Assembly: GCA_015680685.1 (NCBI GenBank)
Contig: MNCI01011128.1
Span: 783,095-847,094 of the forward strand
DNA: 64,000 nt
Source of the DNA: Gnetum montanum
Lineage: Eukaryota > Streptophyta > Gnetopsida > Gnetales > Gnetaceae
Direction of reading: 5' to 3'
The translations under genes were made by a program, and so were the position numbers. Under the pieces are notes generated by a model that made no database searches, was not told where the DNA came from, and was given only the letters and a program-made list of their open reading frames with translations. Position 1 is the stretch's first letter. Each line of letters opens with the position of its first letter. This document shows, in pieces, positions 12,001-22,639 of this stretch.

Positions 12001-13041
12001 GATCTACACGTATACCTGCTTCACTATAGAGCCCAGCATGCAGTCGATCTTGATGCTGAAGACATGCTTCTTGGGGTTTAGCCTAAGGTCATGTCTAAGG
12101 AAATGTTTGAGAACATGGTCTAATTCATCCACGTGGTTGCGAGTTACCTTGGACTTAACTACTATGTCGTCAATGTAGTCATTGAGAAAATCTAGTAGAT
12201 AATAACCAAAGATATACATCATTGCACATTGGTAGATTGCTCCTACATTCTTTAGTCCAAAAGGCATCATTGTGTAGCAAAATGTACCCCAAGGGGTCAT
12301 GAAGGTTGTGCTAAGTTAGTGCTCTAAGTTGATTTGAATCTAGTTGTACCCCAAGAACCTATCCATAAAGGATAACAAGACATGACTAACTGTAGTATCG
12401 ATGAGTTGGTCAATACTAGGCAATGGGAAATCATCTTTGATCATCACCTTATTTAGGTCCCAACAGTCTATGAAAATTTGTATACTTTTGTTTTTCTTAG
12501 GGACAACTACAATGTTAGAAACCCAATCTACGTAGTCAACTACTCGAATGAAACCAACCTTATAAAGTTTGATGATTTCATCACAAACTACCAATGCCAC
12601 CTCAGGTTTGACCTTACAAGATTTTTGTTTGACTAGCTTTACACAAGGATCAAGGATAATGTTATGTTATATTATGTGAGGGTGTAGACTTGGCATGTCC
12701 TGGTTGGACCATGAAAATGCCTTGACGTTATTGTTGAGGACTTTAGTGATGATTTGTGTGGGTTGAGGCTCTAACAAGGAACTAAGTTTCAGTGTCTTTG
12801 CCTCACCTCTATGCATTACTACAAGGACTTCAATGAAGGGATTCTCAGTTACATCACCTACCTCTAGGTCTAAAGCTTTGATTAGATGGTCTGGCCAATC
12901 TAGGGATGCCTCTAGGTATGCTACATGTGTGTTGTAAGCTATGGGCTCAAAGTTTAGGAATTCAATATTTATGCATCCCATGGAATTACCATAAGTTCCA
13001 GTCAAAACCAAGGGTAAATGTAGATGCTTGTATGCACTCAT
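12001..13041 (-). pseudogene. Reverse transcriptase of element 2 (Ty3/gypsy, Tat-like)
   Basis: The minus-strand frame gives the N-terminal segment (about 13041-12667), then VALVVCDEIIKLYKVGFIR, WVSNIVVVPKKNKS, DLNKVMIKDDFPLPSIDQLI, LLSFMDRFLGYN, TPWGTFCYTMMPFGLKN, and the catalytic box YIDDIVVKS. The catalytic Asp pair is kept. A stop near the FLGYN motif, another near LEH and others downstream inactivate it. The upstream neighbour is not protease, as is usual, but the promoter of the opposite-strand passenger gene (13.48 kb). Pol is therefore split by the passenger gene. Confidence 0.92.
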
Positions 13042-13476
13042 GTTGTGATCCTGCCAAGAATCCTACAAAACAACTAGAAAAATGTTAAGTGGCACCTATT
13101 TTAATAAAGTAAAATGCATAAGATAAAGAAGACAACGCTGTAAAATATTTGTCTAATTGTGTGATTGTCGGATCAAGTAAGCAAGTGTGTAAACTAATTT
13201 GGGGCCTTGGTAGGCCATAGGATTACCAATTTAAGGTTGTAGCAAACCATGGATTATGCTAGACACATTGGTTTAGGCAAGTTTGGGAAGTTTTTGAATG
13301 TGGAATTAGGCTAGGTGTTTACTAGGTAATAAAAAAAATGCAAAAAATTTTCTAAGCCTGGGAACGTTGGAAAAGTTAGAAAAATTTTCTAACTCTAGGT
13401 GCTACACTTGTCCTATGTTATGCATGGGACATGGGATAGTACCCAAGTGGGTGACATTTCCATCACCCTAGAAAAG
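13042..13476. other. Junction between RT and passenger-gene promoter (element 2)
   Basis: Non-coding. It holds one or two degenerate TTTAAGG-type repeat units (about 13200-13265) of the family seen in the arrays, then AT-rich sequence up to the TATA box. This interval separates two oppositely transcribed units in one retrotransposon. Confidence 0.45.
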
Positions 13477-13485
13477 TATAAATAG
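13477..13485 (+). promoter_or_regulatory. TATA box of passenger gene, copy 2
   Basis: TATAAATAG on the plus strand lies about 150 bp upstream of the candidate first exon and faces away from the RT on the minus strand. Copy 1 has the matching box on the minus strand at 27182-27189 (CATAAATAGGGG). Finding the signal at the same relative place in two diverged copies supports an own promoter. Confidence 0.6.
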
Positions 13486-13628
13486 GAGTTTTCACCATGG
13501 TCAACTTGTCATTTTCAAAAGTTAAAATGAGCAATCAATGAGTGTAGTGCTGCCAAAGTAAAGAGAGTGAGAGCATAGCAATGAAGATGATGAAAGAAAG
13601 AGCATAACCACTAACCATCACATGCTAT

Positions 13629-15880
13629 GGTGAATGCCAACACCTTGGCTTCACCAACGTGGATGAGGGAGAATGTACATTAAGGCACCTTCCTAGGGCA
13701 TGCATAGAGGAGTGAAGGGAGACACTATCAGCTAAGTACAATGTTATGCTCTAACCTTGTGATTTTTTCTTAATATTTTGGTTTTTTTTTACATTGTTTG
13801 CATGGGGCTTTAGGTTTTATGGGTAGCCTACCCTAGGCAGGGACTGCCACTACCACCATAGTTTCCATGGTAACCATGACTAAGAGGAGTGACAACATGT
13901 GGAGAGTAGGTTTTGTGAGTTTTTTACTATTCTGGGTTTTCTGCGTGTGGTTTTTTCTACATACTGTGTGTGTTGCGGGATGAGGATTTTTTGTTTACTA
14001 CATGAGACATAGGCTAGGGCTGAAATGGTTTCTATACTTTTTTTATTTTGTTTTCGCTGTAGCTGAGATGGCTACAACTTGGAACAAGGAGGGAGGGACA
14101 ATGATAGATGTGGGATCGAGGGTTTACCTCTTCTTCCAATAGGCATATGTATGAGTGTAACACATGGGTTAGGGTGACTGCAAGGGTCATGGTCATGTCA
14201 TGCTTAGATTTTTACACCTGGGAGTGCTTTGCTCTAATGTTAAGCTTTTACAAGTTAGAAGATTTTTTTGGACTTTCCTGTTTGGACGATATGCTCACAA
14301 GAGCATGACAAAAAGTTAGAAAATTTTTGACATTTTCAAGGGTTGAACTCTATGGGAAGTGTAACCAATAGTTGCAGTTTTCCAAGGGTTACGCTTTACG
14401 GGAAGCATAGCCAACAGTTGGAAATTTTTGTAGTTTTTCAAAGGTTATGCTCTACGGGAAGCATAGCCAATAGTTAGAAAAATTTTGAAATTTTCAAGGG
14501 TTATGATTTGTAGGGAGCGTAACCAATAGTTAGAAATTTTTTTAATGTTATTAGAGTTATAATGTTTTTAGAGTTAGAAAAAATGCTAAGTGTAAATGTG
14601 AAATGGAGACATTAGTGTTATGCCCCATTGAGGACTAGGCATATCATATGTGTATGCCAACATCCCTTTCCTACTAGGTTCATGAGGGAAGCTAAGAATT
14701 TTTCTAATGTGCTAAGTATAATTTTGATGCATTTTTTTGTGTATTTAATGCTAACACTCTACTTTTGTTGCTATTGTGGCTGCAGGGTACTATTGAAACC
14801 CATCCTTCTTGTGGTGAAACTAGTGGATATTTTCTATTGTATGAGCAAACCCATGCCAAATGTACCTACACTAGACATGCGTGTGGATTACTAGGTGGTG
14901 TGGTTCAAGTTAAGAGCATAGGAGTTCTTGGAATTCTTGCTCTAACACTTCAGTGTGATGATGTGGTTACACTTGGAAACAGAAGTGACCAGCATCATCA
15001 CAAAAACACTATTGCCTAGAGTAAAGTGAAGCATCGTAAGATTTATATTTGATGAGCCCGCTGCTAATGATGAAGCATAGAGTTCAAGCTAGGGCCCCAA
15101 GGGCCTTCGGCCTTTATCCAAGATCTGGCATATGCCAGAATTCCAATGCTATAATAAGAACAACACCTTGTTTATTGCTCGACAAATACATACTCTTTCC
15201 TAGAACCCATCCAAGACAATACATTATGCCAGAGGATAAGTCCTTTTACAATTTTTTGCACTATTCATTTGATTATGACTCATACAAGGATGCTAACGAC
15301 TTATGTCTATTGCCAAATTTACTATTGACACACTTGGCCTCCATGATAAGGAGGAGGCCTTAAACTTGACCTGCACTACCTTATAAGAATTCTCATCCCT
15401 TGAGAATGTTTGTGTAATGATGATTGAATAGATTGGATCTAGCCTAGTGAAATACCCTCATGGTTTCCTAAGGCCTATGAAAGGTTTCAAACCTATGGCT
15501 GGTTGGATGCAGAGTGGGTGGTTGGCGTACTGAGCACAGAGGAGGTTTAAGCTTAACCACCATCATTCATGCTGCATGAGTAGTGTATCATTTTTCTTAT
15601 GCATTTGCTGCTTTGCTTTTCTCATGTTGTTAACTTTGCTTTCGCATTTTGCAACTATGGTAACTTCAGGAGAGGTCACAATGGTTGCAAAAGGTCACAT
15701 TGAGGCTACCCTCATCATGAAATATGGTGATGTTAAGGGTTCACAATGTTGGTTGTGCCATGAGGCCCTAGTGGAGTTAACAAGGAAGCTTCAATGAGCT
15801 AGGATAACAAACCTTTTCTTGGCCCTTAGCGTAAGCATCCCAATGGCTAAGATGATTACTATCATTGAATCCTTCAATAA
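13629..15880 (+). pseudogene. Antisense passenger gene copy 2, 5' part (element 2)
   Basis: The candidate first exon starts with ATGGTGAATGCC near 13629 and aligns with copy 1's exon 1 (ATGGCTCCTAAGACC). A long intron with a tandem repeat follows, ending at TGGCTGCAG (14785). Exon 2 is the FCP1-like domain: LLVVKLVDIFYCMSKP, FLEFLL, HFSVMMW, KIWHMPEFQCYNKNNTLF and NPSKTIHY. The donor after exon 2 is degraded (ATAAGT). The last part, AKMITIIESFN, breaks off at the insertion point of element 1 and resumes at 31248. The host element lies on the opposite strand. Several stops and shifts show decay. Confidence 0.7.
14333..14532. repeat. Four-unit tandem repeat in passenger-gene intron 1
   Basis: Units at about 14333, 14380, 14437 and 14492 share 'tttcaagggtta.gctctacgg' and 'gaagcatagccaatagtta'. 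The period is 47-57 bp. They sit in the first intron of copy 2. No matching array was seen in copy 1's intron 1. Confidence 0.8.
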
Positions 15881-17480
15881 TGAAACACCCTAAAAAATGC
15901 AAGGTCATCCTTGCTTCACTAGGCTCTTGCAGTCCGCACAGCACTACGGCAGTTCATCAGGAGGAGAACGTTCTAAGTTCAGGCTGGCCAGTTCGACAAA
16001 TTTTCTACTTTGAGCATGGATAGGTTTTGTGTCATCCTACCTATCCACCAAAGTAGCCTGACCAGCTGACAGCCTGCTTAGAAATAGTGTGCGGAATTGG
16101 CAGCAGCACTCTGGATGTGCAAAAAATAGCTCTGCAAGTTTTCTAAGTCACGAAGTCTACTACACTATGCCTTGTAGTGTGGAAAACTTCAGAAGAAAAT
16201 GGTAGAATGAAGTGCTATGCTATGTAGCGTAGCATGGCAACGACTTCACCACCATTCCCCTTGCCCAATTTCAAGTTCTGCAATGATGTCCCTTTCTGTC
16301 AAGAAGCGGCGAACCATGTTTGCTACTACGCTACGCTGAGCTACATGGTGCAATGAGGCATAGCAATCCTGCAGAAGGGACAAAAGGCAACTTAAAGGGC
16401 AGAATCGGTGAAGTTTGCAAGAATTGCATCACAGAATACGAAGTTTGCAAATCAGAAAAAATTTCGCGACTAAGGCCAATTGCTACACTATGCTACATAG
16501 CGTAGCAAGCAACATACGTATAGTAGAACGCGCAACAAAGTGCTATGCTATGCCAAGCATGTTAGGCTGCAAAGCACATCAAGGCATGTGGGTGGTTGTG
16601 TGACATTAATGCACTTCACCTAATCAAACCATTGATGCACATCTCCAGATGATGACAGTGCAATTACGGTGTGGCAAGCTCGCAGTTATTGCATGACAGG
16701 TTCTCATTACAACGGTCTTGTAAGTCCAACGATCATACATGGCGCGAGTGACACCGGCAAGTCAACGTGTGTCCTTTGGCCCTATAAATACCCCAAAAAA
16801 CAGCGTGCAACATAGTTCACATTTTTTAAAAGAACAGCATTCAAGGGGTGAGAAATTTTTGAATTCTAAGAACTTCTCTCCTCTCTAGCATTATAACATC
16901 AAGCATTGTGAGCTCTCTATTTCACACTGAAAACAATTAGCATTTTCAGCTGACACTCTATTCCACCCTTCTTCTACCACCTTGGTAGAATTCCTGCATT
17001 ATCAACACCTAAGTCCACGTCCAAGCGCAGTCTATTTTGCTCTACATGTCTTGGTTACTCTCAGGATCTCTGCACTTCATCACGTTGTGCAACCAACTAT
17101 ACCTATCTTAACAGAGCAAGTCTGTAGCTTCAAAGTGATGCATGTTTCTAACTACACTTTACTTTATTTCTTGCCTGTTGTCCTGTTTGTACTATTTTTT
17201 TTCTATTTTATTCACTTTCAAGCATTACTTCACATTGTTGTCGCATTTTTTACTTTATTTACTTTCAAGCATTATTTCACATTTCCATTTTGTCTCAAAA
17301 GTACATGTTGCAAAAGGCTATATTGACGTCGACATAAGTTCCTGTTTGATTGACCAAACTATTCAGGGTGCCCCGTATCTGCACACACCCAACATAGCCC
17401 TCCTACGGGTACAGGGTCAAAACTGTCGTGCCCGCTGACCCCTCGATGTTTTCCAACCGCCAACATTTTCGGTTGCTACA
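15881..17480 (+). mobile_element. 5' LTR of element 1
   Basis: It matches 29655-31247 along its whole length. It starts TGAAACACCC and ends TACA. U3 contains clustered near-palindromes built from GCTACGCTA/TAGCGTAGC (16205-16240, 16320-16345, 16490-16560). The promoter at 16783 divides it into about 900 bp upstream and 695 bp downstream. The downstream part carries short open frames that are not conserved between elements. Confidence 0.95.
16783..16790 (+). promoter_or_regulatory. TATA box of element 1 LTR
   Basis: TATAAATA within GGCCCTATAAATACCCC. The 3' LTR has the same box near 30551 (TATAAATACCCC). Elements 2 and 3 have their boxes at nearly the same distance from the LTR's inner end. 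Confidence 0.8.
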
Positions 17481-17486
17481 GTTTTC

Positions 17487-17505
17487 TGGTGCTAGAAGAA
17501 GGGCC
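17487..17505 (+). other. Primer-binding site of element 1
   Basis: TGGTGCTAGAAGAAGGGCC begins 6 bp after the LTR. The TGG start fits pairing to a tRNA CCA end. The same sequence with few changes flanks the LTRs of elements 2 and 3. It is neither the initiator-Met nor the Asp type seen elsewhere in this window. I cannot name the tRNA without a search. Confidence 0.8.
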
Positions 17506-17609
17506 TTTTGGTGCCTTTTCTGTGTGTCACGATAGTTCTGTGAACCTTCTGTACCCTGATACACATAAGCATAAATGCGACATCCTCTTGCGGTTGTTTG
17601 CATTTTGTG

Positions 17610-18235
17610 TGGTGCAGATCGGTTGCCTCAACAGTTCCTCGGGAGCCCTACAGAACATAAGGCCTCCGATCGCCGGCTACCTAGCTCTTTTACGGTTGTC
17701 TTGCATGCATCCTATACCTCATCTTATGTGGTAGAGACCAATCTCTTCAATGGTCCCCTAGGGATCTTGTGAGATGCAAAGCCTTTTTGATCACTAGTTA
17801 GCTTGCCTGTCTTACAGTTGTCTTGCATGCGTTCTGTACCCCATCTTGTGTGGTACATACCAATCGCTTCGATGGTCCTTCGGGGATCCTACAAGACACA
17901 AAGCCTTCTTATTATCTTGCTTGTCTTACGGTAGTCTCATAAGCCTTCTACACCTTGATATGCATTAGCGTAGACTTGACACCAATCTATGGTTGTTTAC
18001 GTGTCGTGAGGTGTAGATCGGTTGCCTCGATGATTCCTTGAGAGCCCTACGAGACATAAAGCCTCCGATGGCCAGTTAACTCACCTTCCCTTTTTACAGT
18101 AGTCTTTCACATGCTTTGCACCTTAGCTCACACAGACATAAACGTGACACCCTGTTGTGGTTGTTTACGCCTTGTGTGGTGCAGATCGGTCACCTCGACG
18201 GTTCCTCCGAAATCTTGCAAGACGTAAAGATTCTT
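17610..18235 (+). repeat. Leader tandem repeat, five divergent modules
   Basis: Modules centred near 17617, 17731, 17847, 18016 and 18183 share the pattern 'gatcggttgcctcgacggtt', then 'cct..gg..ccctacgagaca' and 'taaagcct'. Spacing is about 115-170 bp. They fill the untranslated stretch between primer-binding site and gag, where packaging or translation-control RNA structure normally lies. Confidence 0.8.
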
Positions 18236-18321
18236 CTTCACTATTTCTTCCAATTTTCCTATTCGTTTGCACTCTTTGACACAACTTTTACACTTTCTTT
18301 TTGCATAATTACCTATTAACG

Positions 18322-20782
18322 ATGGCTTTTTCAACTACCGCTGCTAATGCCTTTAACATAGAAGCCCCCTTCAACGTTGAAGTTCTCGTCACGGTTCAAG
18401 GCACTACTAGTGTCGAACAACTGCCGAATCTGACGTTGGAAGCACATCGACCTCTCAGAATCCAAAATCAAGGACCTGAGAGACTAGCCCAGCAACATGA
18501 GTGTTACATTTTCCTTTGTGCAAAGGTGCAGGCTAATTTTCCCTTGGATTTACACGAACTTGAAGAAAAACGTAGCTTTGAGTTCACCTATTGCAACGGG
18601 AAGGAATTCGTTCCCACCCCCGGCATTTCGTTATCTTTAACACAAGCATATCAAAGGTTGTTGGATCAATTAATCCAGTTGGCTAGGCTTAGGGAGCAAC
18701 AGGACATCATGTCCAACCAAGATGACGTCTTTTAGGATAGACAGGAGAAACTCGATTCCCAATCTAACGAGGGAGGTTAAACCAACCCCATTCCTATCTT
18801 GCCTACTCATCCCTTCTGGGCCAACCCGCTGTCTATCACCACTCCCTTTGCCATCATGCCTACGCTTTAGCAGCCTACAACTACAATGACAATGGGTAGC
18901 CATGCCACATTCTCAGCATATCATCATCCTTATTCCCCTATTGCGTTCGCAGCAACTGTGCCCCCGCAAACTATCTATCAGCACATTCCTGCAGTGTGTA
19001 ATACGCCTATCACAGCTACCCTATCGCATGTTCACACTATACCTACTTTGCAACCACACATAACTTCCATGCCAATTCCTACATACGCACTTATTCCACC
19101 CACTGTGGTAGGCCCCGGCCCGTCCACATGGTGGACCCCGTTCTCTTCTTCGTCTGTTCTACAACCATCGCAGATGTCTCACTATGTTCATCCTTAGACC
19201 TACACAACCCCACAAATGGTACATCCTAGCATGGGGCCATGGTCTACTCTGCTGGTGATCCAAACGGTCTATCCAGTGGCACAACCTATTGTTACTGCTC
19301 CGACAATACTACCCTCCAGATGATGGACAACGCAAGTAGCACCTTTAGTGGGGGTGGCCCCAACGGCACTACCGATGAGTCAGCCCACCACCACCACCAT
19401 GTCGCATGTGGGAGCTACCACTGCTGTCCCTCAACCGTCCACAATGTCGCTGGGTCTGGACCAAGCATTTCAACTCATCCATACCCTCATTGAGGAAATA
19501 AAATTCCTCAAAGTTGTTGGGTCTAACATGGTACAAGTCATGGACTTTTATCAGGATGACCTCGTTAACCCTGCAATCCTTGCTTTAACGTTACCCCCTG
19601 GGATCTCTCCTGCACTTTACAAAGTACAACAGGGAAGGAGATCCCAATGCACATCTTTTCACCTTCAGGTCTGAGTCTCTACTATTGCAATAATGGCTGC
19701 ATACGATCATTTGCATTTTTTCCATGTCCCTAGCCAGGAAAGCCCTAGATTGGTACCATGCGTTGCCACGCTCATCCATTTCAACTTTGGAAGAGCTCTT
19801 GACCTAGTTCATGACATGCTTCAAGTACAACTTGAAGCTAGAAACCACGCTAGATCAGTTGATGAGCATGAAACAAGATATGCTAGAACCAGTCCAAAAA
19901 TTTATTCGACGTTGGAGTGCAACCCTTAACAAAATCTATGAGCCCATTGCAGAGGCTCACTTGCTGGTCATCTTTAAGGGTGCAGTAAATGACTTCATCA
20001 AGTCCAAACTGTACTATCTCGCTCCTTGCTCCCTCAATCAGGCTTTCGCTCAAACTAAGAGCATACAGGACATGGCCAAGGCAAGCAAAGACCCAGCCTA
20101 CGTCACTTACAAGAGCACCTTTGCAAAGAAGGACAAAGGTAAGGCCCCAACAACCACAGTGGTTGCTGTGGCAACCGAGGCCAATCCCAAACCTAGCAAT
20201 AGCGATAGCAAGAATAATAAGAAACCGGACATACCTGTGGCTAACCCTGCGTCCAAATTGGGCTAAGAATTGCAAACTGCTGCACCTACACCTGAGACAT
20301 CTGCATACACCAAACCAAATTTTGAGCGCAAAGATCACTCGAAAGACACCCCGCTACTGCTCAAACCTTCAAAACTCCTAAAGCAACTGTTGGCAGCAGG
20401 GTACATCCAACACAAGCAGATGTTAGAAGAAGCAAACCCAAGACATCAACGCTACTGTGAGCTCCTTAGAAATCCCTCTTTGGCCCTGCCCAATGAGCCT
20501 CTAGTCCCTAGGGATTTCAAGCTAGACAGGTTTTGTGACTACCACCAACTATGTGGTCACACCACAGATTATTTTCTATCATTGCAGGATGACATCCAAA
20601 GATTAATCGATCTGGGGAAGTTGTTGCTGGACAAAAGTAATCCAGTACGTGCTGAAAATCAATCTATGTATGTCTACATAGATCCCCTCAACTCCAATAA
20701 TGTCGATTATGTCATCAATGCCATTGGCATTGACAACAATCCCAAGCCACCCTTCCAACCATTTGTGATCCGTGTGCCTTAG
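18322..20782 (+). pseudogene. Gag of element 1
   Basis: The start is ATGG at 18322 in a good context (AACGATGG). The first open block (138 residues, to 18735) contains CYIFLCAKVQANFPLDLHEL and NGKEFVPTP, which recur in element 2's gag. A Pro/Thr-rich linker follows (about 18880-19480), then the capsid-like core across two shifts (LDQAFQLIHTLIEEIKFLK; KALDWYHALP-type helix near 19740; MLEPVQKFIRRWSATLNKIY; SLNQAFAQTKSIQDMAKASK). The nucleocapsid-like end reads CDYHQLCGHTTDYFLSLQDD. There the last Cys of the usual C..H....H....C pattern is Tyr, so zinc binding is doubtful. Stops at 18736 and frame changes near 19670 and 19925 break it. Confidence 0.88.
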
Positions 20783-21535
20783 TGTAGTGCATCAGCACCA
20801 CCAACGATTGGTCCAAGATCGCAACCGCCCTTCATTTTGAAAGTTCCACCACGGGCATCCACCTTTGCACCGCTTGTTGGCGAGGCCACGCGGTCCCGTC
20901 AGTTAACACCTCTAGCACCATTCGTCATCAAGGGTTCGACGTCTTCGAAAACCCCTATCTCGCACACTAAAATTAAACAACCTCCTCGCCCCACAAGGCA
21001 AGAAGCTTACTGGTTGAATGAGATGTCGAAGGGAAGTACCATCAAGGGCATCCCCAAGCCTACGCCTTCACCCCTCACATCCGCACCTTTGTCACCAAAG
21101 ATGAAGGTCGAGACGATTACGCAGCCTATACCACCCAGCCAATAGGGATCTAGACCCAGATCTGAGGCTACCTCTCCTCAAGAGATTCATCTTCTGGGAT
21201 GAATCGAAGAGAAGGAAATTGTCACAAAAATGGGCAGCCAAGGCCTTTTGGACACCCTCACCTAGGTAAAGCAAGCTCTAAAGTAGAAAAATGCTACACT
21301 GAGCTTATACGACCTAATCATGACATCTACACCCCATCAAGAAGCTCTAGTCCTCATATTAACGGCGATTCCGGTCAACGAAAACATGCTAGCAGAAGAG
21401 GAAGAGATCCACTCAGTAATGCTTCCCTCTATACCCATAGAGCCTATGCCATCCCAATTAACTTTCTGTAATAATTCCATTAGGGGAAGATCTTGAAGGG
21501 GGTCAAGTGACTACGACACCTCTCTTCATCATAAT
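20783..21535 (+). pseudogene. Gag-protease linker of element 1
   Basis: Low-complexity, Pro/Ser/Thr-rich translation with stops. The piece QGLLDTLT.VKQAL near 21240 aligns with SLDALV.VK.ALKQKN of element 2's linker (about 35.2 kb, minus), so it is part of the ancestral polyprotein. No catalytic domain is visible. Confidence 0.55.
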
Positions 21536-21539
21536 TTGG

Positions 21540-22016
21540 GTTGGCCAACACTAGATTTGAAGGGTACACGTTGATGACAGGGCCACCACGAACGTCATTT
21601 CCTTCCCCATTGTGGATAAGATGGGATTGGTCGACCGGATGAAACCAACGATCACATCATATCTGAGGTCCTTCAATGGGGCACGCATCCTGGTGAAAGG
21701 CACAGTTCAAATAAACTTCGTAGCAGGGGACTAATTCCCCACAAACGTAACGTTCATCGTAGTCGAAGAAATGCCCGAGTTTAACCTGATCTTGGGAAGA
21801 TCATGGTTAGCACAACTTAGGGCTATCTCCTCGCCTATACACCAGGAAATCCACTTACCATATACAGGTAGGAAAGTAATAATTCGTGGTGATGAAGTGG
21901 CAACGCAAGCAATCAGCAACGTGAACATGGAACAGGGCTTAAAGGTTATGACCTCTGAGAATGAAGCACCTGTTCATGCATGCATTAGTCATTCAATGGA
22001 AGGATCGGCTCAGTGA
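21540..22016 (+). pseudogene. Aspartic protease of element 1
   Basis: Reads VDDRATTNVISFPIVDKMGL, where retroviral-type proteases have D-[ST]-G-A. Here the active-site triplet is Asp-Asp-Arg. Then SFNGARILVKGTVQINFVAG, a stop at about 21733, and FIVVEEMPEFNLILGRSWLA, whose ILGR is the conserved C-terminal motif. Element 2 has the same domain with DDG. Loss of Gly and the stop mean it is inactive. It is followed not by RT but by the repeat array and the opposite-strand gene. Confidence 0.85.
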
Positions 22017-22256
22017 GCTAACTCCTAAATCAAAAATGCATGGGTCGAGTTGCCCTTCCAAGCGGAGGACAACAATGTGAACAAGTGCCTTGGCGAAACA
22101 CCTCAACCTTACATTCCGATCAACCCACGACGGGTCAGGAAGTAGCTACGCATACCATAGTAACCCTAATATTTCTTGCCAAGTTTCCATCCCTTGTACA
22201 TTCATCATTTCCTCACCTTGTTATTATGCCATCCTTCTGGCATGCTACGCTAAAAG

Positions 22257-22503
22257 CCCAAAATGGCCTAAAACTATCATCACCGTTGTTTGCTACGTTA
22301 ACGTATTATCTCTTTTAGGTAATGGCCCAAAATGGCCTAAAACTAGCATTGTTGTTTTTTTTTTTGCTTTACCCTTTTAGCATGTTATGTAATGGCTCGA
22401 AATGGCCTAAAACTAGCACTGTTGCTTTTCACTTTAACATATTGCACAACGGCCCGTAATGACCCAAAACTAGCAATGGCCCGAGATGGCCTAAAACTAG
22501 CAT
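22257..22503. repeat. Five-unit AACTAGCA array between protease and passenger gene
   Basis: Units at about 22257, 22323, 22393, 22451 and 22478 read 'ggcccgaaatggcctaaaac' followed by 'tagca'. They lie just downstream of the minus-strand passenger gene. The core 'ctaaaactagca' is shared with the array after integrase (28345-28670) and with arrays in elements 2 and 3. Confidence 0.88.
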
Positions 22504-22639
22504 ACGAGAGCACGAAAACTTTACATAGTACACAAGTTAACATAAAATCAGTTTCTTTTTTGAAGTTTTCATTTCATTCAAAACTTTCGCCTATTGGCAA
22601 TGTTTGCAAAATTTTCAAAAAAAAAAAGAAAATCTCATG

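Noticed and set aside
16982-17438. Overlapping plus-strand frames in the 5' LTR of element 1 (also 30751-31104 in the 3' LTR)
   Set aside because: They occur in both LTRs only because the LTRs are copies. No start context or homology, and the LTRs of elements 2 and 3 lack them.
19883-20338. 151-codon minus-strand open frame inside gag of element 1
   Set aside because: It is the complement of the gag core, which has family support on the plus strand. The minus-strand translation has no motif and no counterpart in element 2.
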